From assembly GCA_016801885.1 (NCBI GenBank), contig CM028901.1, positions 7,802,783-7,866,782 of the forward strand: 64,000 bases of DNA, given 5' to 3'. Shown in pieces: positions 37,669 through 50,462 of this stretch. The translations under genes were made by a program, and so were the position numbers. Origin of the DNA: Toxotes chatareus. Taxonomy: Eukaryota > Chordata > Actinopteri > Toxotidae. Positions within the stretch are counted from its first letter, which is position 1. Every line of letters starts with the position of its first letter. The notes below the pieces were generated by a model. It had not been told where the DNA came from. It saw only the letters and a list, made by a program, of their open reading frames with translations, and searched no databases.

Positions 37669-37979
37669 TAAAAAAAAAAAAAAAGTATTGAGGTCATTGC
37701 GCAACTCTAGATTAGGTTTACAAATAAGTTATTATACATTTATTATGGAGAGAAAGTAACGTTAGCCAACGCTCTCTGAACAAATCATTGTCAAACAAAA
37801 CCTACAATGTCAAAAAAACAGGTGTCTTTAACCTCTGATCTTGACTCATTTCATATAATGATTGAGCAATCACAGTCAAGTCCTTGAAAAAGATTACGCT
37901 GAAGACCGTTTATGATTTGACAGCTAAAGGGGAGAGTTAAGGGAAACCAGTACTCTGGGATAATCTAGTCCAGACCTAT

Positions 37980-38370
37980 GTAGAAGTAATTACAGCAAAA
38001 TGTAGTATTAAAGTTACTAATTATGAAGTGGACTGGCCCCTTCCAGTGTTATGTTTTATTAGGCTGTATATCAGTATTCCTGATGCTGTCACATGTAAAC
38101 AGTATTTTTAAATGCCTCACAGCAGTTTTACTGGGTAGTTTCAAAACGCTGCATATTAAGCAAATGTAACTGAGTAAAAACATACATATTGTATTTTTGT
38201 ATTTTTTCATTATTTCAAATATTGTATTATATTTGAAATAATAGTGGAGCAAAAGTATTAAGTGGCAAATGGAATGGAAATGCTCATGTAAATTGCAAGT
38301 ACTCTGAATGTGTAATTAAGTTCAGTGCTTGAACAAATGCACTTAAAACAGCAGTATTCCACCACTGAAC
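37980..38370 (+). repeat. Degenerate teleost interspersed repeat ending 'ttccaccactg'
   Basis: Segments 'agtggagcaaaagtatta', 'atggaaatgctcatgtaaat', 'aattaagttcagtgcttg' and 'tattccaccactgaac' follow the order of a common fish repeat ('gtggagtaaaagtataaag ... aaatactcaagtaaa ... aagtacagtacttgag ... ccaccactg'). Many substitutions mark an old insertion. It contains the hairpin at 38209-38242. Confidence 0.6.
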
Positions 38371-38593
38371 AAGTGAGACCTGATCCTTTTCCCAACATTG
38401 AAAATTAAAATTTACTCTCATGACAGATTTTAATACATCACAGGGGATAAATCTATATACAGTCACTCAACTGAAGCAAATGTTTTTGTCCAGGTACTGG
38501 ACAAAACAGAAGTTTCAGCACGTGTGGTCTTTTTAGATGGTCATGTTAAATGAGAGCAGTATTTCAGGCAGAAGAGCTGATATACAGTTTACA

Positions 38594-38599
38594 TTTATT
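38594..38599 (-). terminator. mterf3: mterf3 poly(A) signal
   Basis: Minus-strand AATAAA about 170 bases beyond the stop. It places the hairpin at 38648-38695 inside the mterf3 3' UTR. Confidence 0.55.
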
Positions 38600-38629
38600 A
38601 AGCTTTTTAAACATTTATCTCTAAAGACT

Positions 38630-38695
38630 CATGTCTGCATGTGCCTGATACTATAATGTCAGACACATGTCTGCATGTGTCTGATATTATAGTAT
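38630..38695. repeat. Tandem 36-bp duplication folding into a long hairpin
   Basis: The word starting 'catgtctgcatgtg' occurs at 38630 and again at 38666 (period 36). The second copy forms an inverted repeat: arms 38648-38669 and 38674-38695, 21 of 22 positions pairing, with a 4-base loop. It lies in the mterf3 3' UTR. Confidence 0.85.
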
Positions 38696-38765
38696 GTATT
38701 CTGTACATTCTGCTTGCTGTACCACTTCTTTTATGAAGTACACTTTTATGTCCCCTCATGAAGAA

Positions 38766-40885
38766 TCAAATTGTCTTTTGGAACAAATAAAAATCTTCAA
38801 TTGTGGCCAAGGCCAGCTCAGTGCAAAAAGTCTCATCTGGCAAGGAAACAAAGCGGTCCAGGGAGATGTAGTTGGGCAGGGTTGGATCATACTGAGCTTT
38901 TCCGAGGTACTCGAGAAACAGGTGGCGCTCTCTGACACGCAAGTATCTTGCATTCAGGACCTGTGGGATGAAATATGCTCAAGGTATAATTCAGAATATA
39001 GATGTAACACAAATTAATTCAAATTGACCCTAAATTGGTTAAACAGCTAAAATTCAGTAGTTCAATGTACCTGTGGGAACTTGGTGATCAGGTGGTGGGG
39101 CACCTTCATGGTGTTGTGGAGGAAGTCAAATATTTGGATCAGCTTCCTTTTATTGGCAGTCAGGACTTTTGGGACAGCAATTACTATGTGCTGGATCTCA
39201 TTTTCCTTAAAGCCGAGCTCTATTTCACACACCTAAGTGGATCACATCCGTACAGAGACCCATACACAAAAAGAATCCAAATATTAAAACACAGTATCTC
39301 AGGAGGTCACTCAAACAATAGATGCTAATGATGTCTTTTGTCATTTCAATACCTTCAGATTTTCTTTAACAGGCTCTAAACTTCTACACAGTAATCTAGG
39401 TAGACGAGCTACGATGTTCCGGGTCTGGAAAGAGAAACAAAACCAGCTATAATTAGCTATCCTTATTTCTGCTATCAACAAATTGACTATTTTTTGTGTA
39501 TAAATTACAACACACTGTGATAAGACTTGCAGAAAGATGCTTACATTAGAGGCACTGAGGTTGAGTTGTTGCTGATAAAATCCCAGTCTGTTGTCCAGCC
39601 TCTTCACACTGAAGTTTAGCAGATACGGAGCTCTAGATACCATGGACGCAACAGTCTCAGAGCTGAACTTCTTTGACTTGAGATAGTTCACTCTTCACAA
39701 ACAACAAAAAAAAGAATTATTTATTAAAAGAATTAGTTATTAAGAGAACCCTGACCGGACATGTCTCTACTACAATATACAATATATAGGGTTTCATAGT
39801 TTTGTGTGACTTATCTCAGTAGACTGATTTCATTCATAATAGGGAAATTTGGCATAAAGACATCTAATGTTTCTGTTTCTGGGATCCCTTCATGTTACCT
39901 GGCCTGCAGGTTATCCAAACTCTCAGTGAGAATGAAGGGGTTGTGTGTGATGATATGGCCAAAGCGAGAGTCCTCCACCCCGATCTCTTTGAGAAACAGC
40001 AGCCTCGGAGCCACATCTGTGTTGAAATCGAGCCTTAGCAGCATGGAGCCCACGTTGGGCCTTTGTTCAAGCTTCCACAGATTCACACCTGCAATGAGAG
40101 AAAGAGGTTGAATGATCATAAAAAATACTAAAGGGATCTGGAACTATTGCCTTCACCATTACAGTTCTAAATGTACTTCCAAACTGTTTAATATGATTAG
40201 AACGTTCTCAAAATCTCAAACTTTATATGCAATTTGATTACCTAATTGTACCAGCTTGCAGAGTGTCTCAGACTTGTCAACGTAGTCTCTAAGAGAGGTG
40301 GAGGCTGGAGGCAAGGCTACAGGTACAGATATACTAACAGCCTTTTCATCACTTATCTCCTCCAATGCAGAAAGTTCAGAAGCAGCATCCAGATCTGATT
40401 AATAGAGAAGATACAGACCGAATGAATTCAACACCCATGAGAAAAAGAATAAAGCTGAAATATAATTATAAATATAGATGTTCAGTGAATATGCTTATAT
40501 GGTCAACAACAGCAAACCAGCATGTACCTAATGGTTTCTGGATTTCATTCACTGGCACAGCATCACTAAGAGGCAACAGGGGGCTCCCGAAAGCCACATC
40601 AGTTTTTGACAACTCTTCTGTGAACTTGTCTTCCTTAGCTTCAGTTGCCAGATGTTTGGCCATTAAATCACTGTAACAGAACATCTGTCGTTTCCACCTC
40701 TGTCTTGTCTGTGTTGAGCACAGATTCCCTGTGAAAAATGAGGATCCATTTTGGATTTTGGTGGCTACCCTTGCAACTGTTGTGCAATAGCGAACTTGAG
40801 TGGCATGCTGCCAAGTAGTAGCCACTGTCTTGGAGCAAAGAAGACTTCTACATCTCAGACACAGCTGTGCACAAGATGAAGCCAT
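38766..40885 (-). CDS. mterf3: Mitochondrial transcription termination factor 3
   Basis: mTERF-family protein of the mitochondrial matrix, linked to mtDNA transcription control and mitoribosome biogenesis. Seven coding exons on the minus strand: 40885-40528, 40394-40242, 40088-39899, 39692-39545, 39424-39353, 39232-39071 and 38960-38766. They join to 425 residues (human 417). The N-terminus (MASSCAQLCLRCRSLLCSK, basic, no acidic residues early) is a mitochondrial presequence. Helical mTERF repeats follow, with typical Pro-Leu motifs: GHIITHNPFILTESLDNL, MVSRAPYLLNFSVKRLDNRL, IVARLPRLL, IVIAVPKVLTANKRKLI and ITKFPQVLNARYLRVRERHL. The ATG at 40885 is preceded by an acceptor at 40897-40896, so a 5' UTR exon lies upstream, ending at 41410. 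Head-to-head with ptdss1. Confidence 0.96.
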
Positions 40886-41859
40886 TTTTTTCACTCTGCA
40901 GAGAAAAAAAAAACATGTTGGTTTAGTTTGGTTTGATTTTGTCTTAAGGTAACCTACACATCACACACTTGTCCACACATTCAATAAGATGACACATTCA
41001 ACAACATGAAACATAAGAAAGCAGTATTCAGTCTGCAGTGTTTTTACTTGTGAGATAATACAAAGACAATGGAGAATAAAGATACCCTTAATTCTGATCA
41101 TGTGCATACTATCGTATAATGTGTATTTACACTATAATATATACGCTGATACAGTGAGTTGAAGTGGTACTGAAGTATCATTTCACAGGTTATTGATATT
41201 GATTGTTATTGATACAAACAGGTAAGATGTAAACCAGATGAAAAACCGAGACTGAATCGTTGCCCTACAAGAAGCCAGCTATTGCCAGATTTAGATCCTA
41301 GCAAGCTAGCAGGACAACAGACATCTGTATCCCTTGTAAAAGCATAAACGAGACAAAGCCAACACGTCAGTTTAGATTGAGTTATTTTTGAAGGTAACTT
41401 TCTACTCACAGTCTGAGAATCAAAGTATTGTATCTTAAAATCATTCACCAACGTGCCGCGCAATGTCAAATGTTTTCATGCGCTCATTTACGGAAGGACT
41501 TAACGGAAATGGGACAGTTTGGGATGTACCACAGCGGTGCACGTGTGGGTAATACCAATGCCTTTAACACACAGGAGGGTGAAGAATTTTGAAAGAGTTG
41601 AAAGTATTTGAATAATAAATTGCTAAGCCAAATGCTTTATAAAAATTACCGTTAGAGTTTCTGCTTTTTGTTTTGGTGAATGAAACTGGAACACATTTTT
41701 TTTTTACAACTGTCACCGCCATTAGTTCGGTAGTTCAGTCCATCTTCAGGGTTCCTTATGTGTGGCTGTAGTTGTATCGTCTTGTGTCTCTTAGAACTTC
41801 TTAGTTTTAGCTGTTAAAGTGAAATCAATAAAATTCAGAAAGCAGCCCACAACTGCGAT
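40886..41859. promoter_or_regulatory. Bidirectional promoter region of mterf3 and ptdss1
   Basis: Contains the mterf3 5' UTR intron (about 40896-41409, minus strand, with GTGAGT donor and long pyrimidine tract), its non-coding first exon (from 41410 to roughly 41500), and the ptdss1 5' UTR. A CCGCCATTA word at 41716-41724 (reverse complement TAATGGCGG) resembles a YY1 site. Fewer than 400 bases separate the likely transcribed units. Confidence 0.55.
41716..41724 (-). promoter_or_regulatory. ptdss1: YY1-like site near the ptdss1 start
   Basis: TAATGGCGG on the minus strand, resembling the YY1 core. It lies about 140 bases upstream of the ptdss1 ATG, within the divergent promoter. Function inferred. 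Confidence 0.35.
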
Positions 41860-44800
41860 ATGGCATCCGCCGCGACTACCCGAGCACCGCGGAAGGATGA
41901 TACCAACTATAAGTTACATTTCCGAATGATAAACGAGCAACAAGTGGATGATATCTGTATTGACTACTTCTATAAGCCACACACCATTACACTGCTGACA
42001 GTTACTGTGCTCAGCTTGATGTACTTTGCTTTTACCAGGTAAATAACAGTGTGGAATTTGTATTTTTTCTGTTAGGTCTTGTTTAATATTACTTTTAAAG
42101 GCTATGTTCCCGCCTTATAGTCAACAGTCAGAGTCAAACCGCTCCTTTTCCACCTGTAGCTGCCTATAACTGAATGTAATACAGCGTTGAGTGTCCAGCA
42201 ACATAATCTTCCCTTTGTTAACATGTGATACTGCTCTGTGACAGGGATGATGAGCACTCAGACAACAATCTCCGAGTTGGTCTTATAGTAGTTGTTTCCT
42301 TCTTCTTGGTCATCAGTGTCCTGGCCTTTCCTAATGGTAAGCTATGTAATTAAACTCACATTGGCTCCATCGTGCACTGGTATGTGATTAAGTCCCAGTC
42401 CACACTGTCTTCTTTTCTTGTATTGTCCAGTGTAGTTCTGAAATAGCCAGTCAGTTGACATAATAGTTTAAGTAATTTTTCAAGCACAAATACAAAAATA
42501 TTATCTGCTTACAGGTCCTCAGATTTGGGAATTTGCTGAGCTCTACATTAATGTGTTTTATGAAAGTATGATTAGCATGTTTCACCATTTATTGACATTG
42601 TATACACCAAAAAGTTAAACACTTACTACAAAAAATAAACATTTGTCCTGATTAAACATGAAAGTTAATTCTTTACCTTGGCAACAATTTTCCAAAAAAG
42701 AAAAAAAAAAAAAGAAAACAACCTTAGCTCAACGTCCACCTACCAACACCTCAGCAGATGCAGTTTGCTTAGTTGTCATGGAGACAGCTCAGTTGTCAAT
42801 TATGAAACTTTGGGCATGTTGCTTTCTTTATCAGGACCTTTTACCAGGCCACACCCTGCAATATGGCGAATGGTGTTTGGTAAGTGTTTGCCTACATCTT
42901 TTGTACTCGCTATACATCACATTCAAAGTAGTCTAACTTTTCTGATAAGATCCATTTTTTTTTATTTGTCTTCAACCTTACTGATTTTCTCCTGTCATGG
43001 GTAGGTCTCAGTGTACTCTACTTCCTGTTTCTGGTCTTCCTCATCTTCCTCAACTGGGACCAAGTGAAGACTCTTCTGTACTGGCTGGACCCAAATCTGC
43101 GGTATGCCAAACGGGAAGCTGATGTTATGGTAGGGATTTTTTTTTTAAATTTAGAATTAGCTTTCCTCTGAACCATCAGAGCAAGTTCACATCAAATCTA
43201 ATATGTTGAATGATGACAGAATGAGGAATAGAGGTAGTACGAAGCCTTGTCTTTGTTAGATCCTCGTCATTCCCAGGCAAATTTGCTTGCTACTGTGTGG
43301 GTGTGAAGAATCAAATGTTACAAGCTCTATATTGAGAGTTTACACACATACACAATATAAATGCAAAATTGATTCTATTTAAAGAGCGAACAGGTCACGA
43401 CGACTGTGGAAAAAAGCATTCATTTGTGGGTTTTTTTGAGACAAACTTGTGATTTTGGCTTATTCAAATAAAATTGGCTTAATTTGACTGGATTTGAGTT
43501 TCCCTGGTGGTCTAATCCCCATTTCAGCCTTGTCTAAATATAGCAGATTTAACGCACAGGATCTAAAATATTTTCAGCTCTAAAACTAATCAGCTAAAGG
43601 CGCTGTATAAAAACTCTTAGTACTTGTAGTAACAAGAGGGCTTGTTTTTGTTGTTTTCTAGCTCAAACAGGTGCAATAAAGCAACCATTGTTTCTACATT
43701 AGCCTAAAATGTGTTGTTAAGGCTAAATCTGTTTAAATATTACTATATGAGAACATAAGTTCTTAGTACAATGTAGGTCCAGTTAATGGAGGCCATGAGC
43801 CCATAGAGTCTGTAGTTCAGTAGAGTGATATAAACAAAGAGTTCAATAAACAGAGATCTTATAGAAGAAAAGATCAACATGATTGTGAACATTTTTGTTT
43901 TAAGATGAGAAATGATTTTCTTTTTTTGGTGACTATTGTGATTTTAAAATTCGGTTACCTTACTTTTCTATTCAACAGGAATATGCAGTGAACTGTACAG
44001 TGATAACGTGGGAGCGCATCCTGAGCCACTTCGACATCTTTGCATTCGGCCACTTTGCAGGCTGGGCCATGAAGGCTCTGCTCATCCGCAGCTACGGCCT
44101 CTGTTGGACCATCAGCATCACCTGGGAACTCACTGAGGTGACATGCATATTTGTGTGTACATGTGTTCAAGATCTATCTACATGAAAATATGTGGTATGA
44201 GTCATGCACAAATTTATGTAAAGTCTCAGGACCTAGACAACATTCATCCCCGAGGAAAATGGAGTGACCCAGCTCACGCAAGAGAATAACATTGCTTCAG
44301 CTCAGTCTCTGCACGCAACAGAGATTGTTTGGGAGAACCCCATCATAACAAAACAGTAGTATCAGCTTGAGTTTCTGTACACGACAAGAGCTGTTGACTT
44401 GACTGCTGCCAATTGTTGACTGGAGGGATTAGATTACAGGATTTAGCCTAATACCAGATTTACTCATCACAGAATTGACTGCATCACAGAACCTATGGTC
44501 AAACAAGGTGCAACTGTCATTCAGATAGCACACAAACTAAATTCAAATTTTTTAGATTAAGTATTTTCCAGCAGATACCTAGCCCCCTTGATTGGAAAAA
44601 TTCTGATATAACTTCTTGTCACTTAAATATATTTAATTTTTGCTGTTTACAGCTGTTTTTCATGCACCTTCTGCCAAACTTTGCGGAGTGCTGGTGGGAT
44701 CAGGTGATACTGGACATACTTTTGTGTAACGGAGGAGGCATTTGGCTAGGTATGACCGTCTGCCGGTTTTTGGAGATGAGGACGTACCGCTGGGCTAGTA

Positions 44801-47800
44801 TCAAGTCAGTCAAACCTTTTCTTCTCTGCATTTTTTCTAAAATTCTGTACAGATCCTTAAGAATTTTTTGGATTGCAAATTTAAAAATGATATTGTATAG
44901 GCAAGTTCCCATTGGAAAGACTCAGTCCAGTCTGTCATACTCCCAAAACACATAGCTAATAGAACTTTTAATCAGATAGTGAGGAAACCTACTAACAAAA
45001 GGAGACAAGTAAAAATCTATTGAAATCACATCAGCAGGAACATGAACTGTAACATTCTTTTCATGCATGTTTTCATTAGTTTAATTCCTGGCCACACAAA
45101 AGACACAAGGCTGCTGTGAGACTGCATGTATGTGATTTATCTCAGTCTCAAAGGTCCACAAACTGTGTCTGTTCAGGGAAATCCACACCACCACTGGAAA
45201 AATAAAGCGAGCTGTCCTCCAGTTCACCCCAGCTAGCTGGACGTATGTGCGCTGGTTTGATCCAATGTCATCCTTCCAGAGGCTAGCAGGGATCTACCTC
45301 TTCATGATCTTATGGCAGGTAGGCTTTGGCAGTCGGCCCAGAAATTGTTCTAAGATCTTCAAACTACTTGGGCTGTAAGGAACAGTAATTTCACTATTAA
45401 TTTTTTTCAATGAATCACATATCCAACATCGACTCCCCTGCTCACCATGCCATCCATTTATCTCTAGTCCTTTATTTGTCAGAAAATGCATCCATGGAGA
45501 ATCTTATTAAATCCTCTATGTCCTGCATCTCTCATCTTCACAGCTGACAGAGCTGAACACATTCTTCCTCAAGCACATCTTCGTCTTCCAGGCATCTCAC
45601 CCACTCAGCTGGTGCCGTATCCTCCTTGTTGGAGTCATCACTGCGCCCACTGTACGGTAAGTTTGCTCCTCAAAATAACATCTTAACACACCACCTATGA
45701 GTAACAGGAATTGTGATATAGTAAAATTAAATACTACCTAAAACTAATTGTTAGTGTTTCAAATGCTTTCTGACTCGTAGGTCTGTGTGGAAACCTGGAA
45801 TGTTTGCTTTGTTCCTGTAAAGCAAAAAATTCAAATCACCTTTTTCCTTGAAACTTTTTCAGGCAATATTATGCATACCTGACAGACACTCAGTGTAAAC
45901 GAGTTGGCACACAGTGTTGGGTGTTTGGGTAAGTATTTTTTGTCCTTTCAGTTGATGGTTTTTAGTGGCCTGGAAACAAGTTTGGAAGCTGTATTAATGA
46001 TAGTCTTTGAAACTTGGTGTGTCCCTACTAGAAATTCTTTTGAGGATTATCGTAATAATCTCAGTTTATTTTTCTTTTCATTTCATTTGCAATGTTTTGG
46101 GTAGAAATTGCTTTTATCTGCCTGTCAGTTAAATCAAAACACTTTAGCTGTGATAAGAGCAGTCTGGTAAGCAAACTGACCTGACATTGAACTTTGTCCA
46201 GAGTCTGGTAGGTTTTCATTGATCTTGTCGGCAACTGTGTATCACAGTGAAGGGGCTGTCCCCATGCTGGCTGGATTTTCTTTTCTTTAATCTATCAAAT
46301 CAAATGGGAACTTCTACTCTGACTACACCATGAATCAGCAGTGACACATGTTCATCTCTTCATGTCTATAGTTGAAATGTGTTGACAGGCAAGGGATTTT
46401 GTAGATTCAAATATGTCAACCAATCAGTTTGTTCCCACAGTTGCAACTGTGAATGGAGATGGACCTCCAGCCAGTGGCAACAGTTCAGCCAAACTAATAA
46501 CAGTCCCCACTGTTTTGCTGGCAACATGAAAAGTTTATTGCATTACAAGTGTATTTAAACGATAAATGAGCAACATTGTTAACAAGGTAGAAAACAAACA
46601 CAAATCAGAGATACCTGCAACTTTCTTATTTGGGTTTAATGTGTTCAAATCCATTTAGTCTTAAATGTTTAGTTTTAGAGTAGCTTTATTTAGATTCAGA
46701 TTTCTAATCGGGTTTTTTTCTCCAGTCAATTGAAATTCATAACATTATGTAGTTATTGACCTCATCTCAGACACAAAGCTGCTGATGCCCTCAGTCTGCT
46801 CCAGTTTCTATAGCAACGAGACAGGCTCTTTCCGTCTGCTCGAAATACTGAATACAGAGACCGCTCTCTTGTCTGAGGTCTACCCCTGCAGTGTAACCTT
46901 TACCACTGAACAAAGTTCCCACTGCAGTGTAGCAAATGAGTTTTACTAATGCGTTCAACTGGCTGGGAAGCAACAACATACAGTACAAACAATAATATTG
47001 TACTTAAATGCTACAAGTGTTGTGCATCCATAGAGAAGTTTCATTGCAATGAAATTGCATTGCCAAGAGAGGGGGCCATTGTTAAATAGAACAGCCTGTG
47101 TTTAAAATTTCCAGAGCAGCAAAACCATCTAACTAATTGTCCTCTTATATTTCTCCTCAGAGCCATTGCTTTCCTGGAGGCTCTTGCTTGTGTGAAATTT
47201 GGGCACGACTTGTTTTCCAAGACACAAATTCGCTATGTACTCCTCTGGCTGCTCTGTCTGGTAAGAAAGGACAAGTGTGTGTGTGTGTGCGTGTGCGTGG
47301 GTGGGAGTGTGTGTTTGGACATGTCTCACTTCAGTGAGTCCAGTAATATTGCATGAGAATTGCATGATCATAGTTCCTGTGGTGATATAATAACACTGCA
47401 GTGACCTTATGTTGAAAAACCAGTGAAATGCATTTTTAATTGCAACACAACTTCATGAGCAAGTACTGAAAGTTATAGTAATAATGTCAAACATTACTAC
47501 TTTACTTCTACCCTTTTGCTTCTGACAGGTGTCAGACGTGTTAAAGACACGAGTTTAACAGTTATATGCTTTTTTTTCTATGCACCGTGCTGTTGTGGTC
47601 ATTCTGATGCTTATTGGCATGTTTGAAAATCTTAATAACTCCACTGATTTAGCAGCACCCACTATGATGCTGATGATGAGTTTTATGAGTTAGATAAAGA
47701 TCATGCTTCAGGCCCATTCTTGGTAGTTTGTTACTGTTAACACTCAAATCCGAGTGTGGAAACAATGTTATGTAGCAAAACTGCACATATGCAACTTTAA

Positions 47801-48522
47801 AGGTTAGATAACTCTGCAGGTGCAGGATTTCTGTTTTTCTGGTCACTTTATTTTCACTGTATTTTCTGGCATGTTAAAAAAATAACAGTGTTGAAGCTGA
47901 CTCCTTCATTTCAATTTTGGATCATCTTTTCTTCTCATTTTCTTTAGGCACTCATCACACTTCTGTGTTTATATGGGATGGTGTGGTATGAGCAAAATAA
48001 AATGAAGGTAAGGGTTTCTGATTGAAAGCTTCCATGAAATTTGGATGTCTGTTTTAAGAGAGACTTTAAACAGATTAAAATCTTGTTTTTCTGACCTGCT
48101 GTTATTTGTAACAGCAGACATTTTGAGTTGTCATTGTGAGAAAAGCACAGGTGTTGCTAACATCACTGACAACACCAGACTCTTGATACTGTAACCGCTA
48201 AATGGCATCTTATTAGTGTTTGTCAGAAATGACACTGACTCTGAGCTTTCCTCTGTTTACAGAGCATGTCTGTGCAAAGTGAGGACTGTGATGACAGCAG
48301 TGTTGTCGACTCATGTGGTTTCATCCCAGATGGTGTTACAGGTCAGTCTCATAACAGGCAGACTGGTGACAACTCTCTGCTAAACTCCAAACTAAATGTC
48401 GTCTTACGTCTTTTCCCTCCATAGGTCAGAGCGCGTCCTTGAGAAGTTCACAGCCTACTAAACGGAAGAGAGCCTCTGGGAGACACAGATTTGTGAATGG
48501 CCATGGAGGAAAGAGACAATAA
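41860..48522 (+). CDS. ptdss1: Phosphatidylserine synthase 1
   Basis: Exchanges serine for choline on phosphatidylcholine in ER/mitochondria-associated membranes. Thirteen exons: 41860-42038, 42245-42336, 42835-42879, 43005-43129, 43979-44137, 44653-44804, 45177-45318, 45544-45656, 45863-45928, 47161-47260, 47948-48007, 48263-48341 and 48425-48522. They join to 469 residues (human 473). Recognised by NYKLHFRMINEQQVDDICID, LAFPNGPFTRPHPAIWRMVF, WLDPNLRYAKREADVMEYAV, ITWERILSHFDIFAFGHF, LLIRSYGLCWTISITWELTE, NFAECWWDQVILDILLCNGG, GKIKRAVLQFTPASWTYVRW and TDTQCKRVGTQCWVFG. About nine to ten hydrophobic segments are spread through the protein. The cytosolic C-terminus is Ser-rich then basic (KRKRASGRHRF). 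The exon 6 donor (AA then GTCAGT) is slightly weak but keeps frame. Paralogue a or b cannot be assigned here. Confidence 0.97.
47270..47318. repeat. GT-rich microsatellite
   Basis: Interrupted GT repeat about 10 bases inside ptdss1 intron 10. Its nearness to the donor (47261) is notable but probably neutral. Confidence 0.8.
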
Positions 48523-50067
48523 ATAACACTAATGCTGAGTCTTCACATCCTCTATGAAGGAGATAAGTGATGGATTGGCTCAATCTCTCATCTCCTAGAA
48601 GGTAGCCAACAATAGGAGATTCATTATGCAATTAATTTAATTTGAATAGTTGTGGTTAGATTTGCATCAAAGGTTGAATGAATCCTAGAGACCAGAAGGG
48701 AGACTCCAAAACATATGACAAAAAGCCTTGATATGCTATTGCAACTTATCAAGTTATAATGGCTGTGGGAGTCAGAGGCAAAACACAACAGCGAGCTGAA
48801 AGCATGACAGACCTGCAGGGGTGGGGATTCTCTGTGGAATCTGCAGTACTAGCAAACCTTATATGACAAGGGCAAATTTGATAGATACTAGAAGATATTT
48901 CTAAATATGCACTGGGATATACACTGGATTTTGAAAGAGAAGATTTATTTGGACTATAAACACTAGCATGCCAGCCTCAACATCACCTACGCTCAACATT
49001 TTCTTCTTAATTTTATCTTGAATTGGTGAATACTGTTTCAATGTTTTGCACTGTGGGACATGTACGTACCTGTATGTCCGGTCACGGATGTGCCAGCTTT
49101 ATCAGTGTGGTCTGGTTTGCAAACCAGTCCACACCATCACCTTGAGTATATATATGCTATAGGCACTTGGACTTGTTTGCACCTAATCTTTTTGATGGTT
49201 CTGTTTTTTAATATTCCAGTGTATTTTTTAGCTTTACTAGAAAAACTAAAGACCAAGATGATTATACTGTATGTTAACTCTGCTGATTTGATGTATTTGT
49301 GTTGATATAAGAAATGCCAAAAGTGACCACATTCTGCATTAGAAAAAACAGTAAATTACTAGTGTATATTGTACTTTCTGCTTTTCCTTAATCAAAATAG
49401 CATTATCAAGAAAAATATTTTTTCTGCTTCATTTGAGAGGAACAACCAAGTGCTACTGAACCATCTATAGCCTTTACGTCTTTTACATTCTTACCCTTTT
49501 AAGCTTTCATCAGTTTGATTATTGGAACTGTTCAGATGGATGCTATTTTTGCAATTTTGCGTTTCTGATTTGGGAGAGAAGAAAGCAGTGTGTGTGTGTG
49601 TGTATGGTGTACCGACATAAAACTGTGACATTCGATTCAATAGCACTGTGGTGACATTCAACTGCAGAGGATAATCGTGTGTGAAATTATCCTTTTCAGA
49701 GGCAGTATTTTTGAGGGTTTTTTTGTGACTTTTAGTGATCCAAATTGTGATGTTAATATAACACAGTAATGTAAATAAGTGACTGGCCCATATAAGCTGT
49801 TCTTAATATCATTGAATGATGTACTATAGTTTCATGTTTAGTGTTACAATGTGTTTTACAACATCCCATCAGTTTGACAAATGCTATTAAGTTAATGTCT
49901 GCTTACTGAATTTGTATTGACATAATTTGAATGAAACTTTCTTAAGCCTGTTGCAGTGTGTTTAATATAAAATGTCTAAAATGTGTTATTTGTAACCTCC
50001 AATGCACTACTTGGTTTTACAGACACTTGTTTTTACATGGTTGGGTTTGGTTGTTTTTGTACACATT

Positions 50068-50073
50068 ATTAAA
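50068..50073 (+). terminator. ptdss1: ptdss1 poly(A) signal
   Basis: ATTAAA followed by T- and GT-rich sequence (50090-50115). Confidence 0.5.
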
Positions 50074-50443
50074 TGACCACATATCATGAATTTGTTTTTC
50101 ATTGTGTCTGTTTCTTGAAGATATTTTATTGTCCTTGTCCTAGAGATGTCTGCACTAACAGACTGATTCACATTTATTTTACCATCTTGATTTCAGTTTC
50201 ACACAGTTTCAAACATTATGTATAATCATTTAAGCATATCATAACAACCACATTGCATTTCAGTAGTGCCATAGGAATGCCAAATTCCATGGTAGTGTAT
50301 ATACACATTTTACCCATATCTTGTTTTGTGTGTTATTTATATTTTGTGTCATATTTATATTTATTTTTATATATTTTTATTTGAATCCCATATTAGAGCC
50401 ATGTGGTACGAAGTCCTGCCAAACCTCTTTGTTAGCTTAAGCT

Positions 50444-50462
50444 ACTACAGTTCCCATGATGC
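50444..50462 (+). promoter_or_regulatory. nup153: ZNF143/Staf-type element of the nup153 promoter
   Basis: ACTACAGTTCCCATGATGC matches the vertebrate motif ACTACAATTCCCAGCATGC at 16 of 19 positions. It lies 76 bases before the chosen nup153 ATG, the usual place for this element in TATA-less housekeeping promoters. Confidence 0.7.

Larger units (their letters stand above)
37634..38765. other. Spacer between mterf3 3' end and uqcrb promoter
   Basis: Contains the uqcrb promoter (right side of its ATG), a degenerate teleost repeat (37980-38370) with an internal hairpin, and the mterf3 3' UTR from about 38590. No additional gene is supported. Confidence 0.6.

Noticed and set aside
46760..46990. 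GC-richer block in ptdss1 intron 9 as a possible missed exon or enhancer
   Set aside because: The open frame is on the minus strand without paired splice sites, and the flanking ptdss1 exons already join in frame to the conserved protein.
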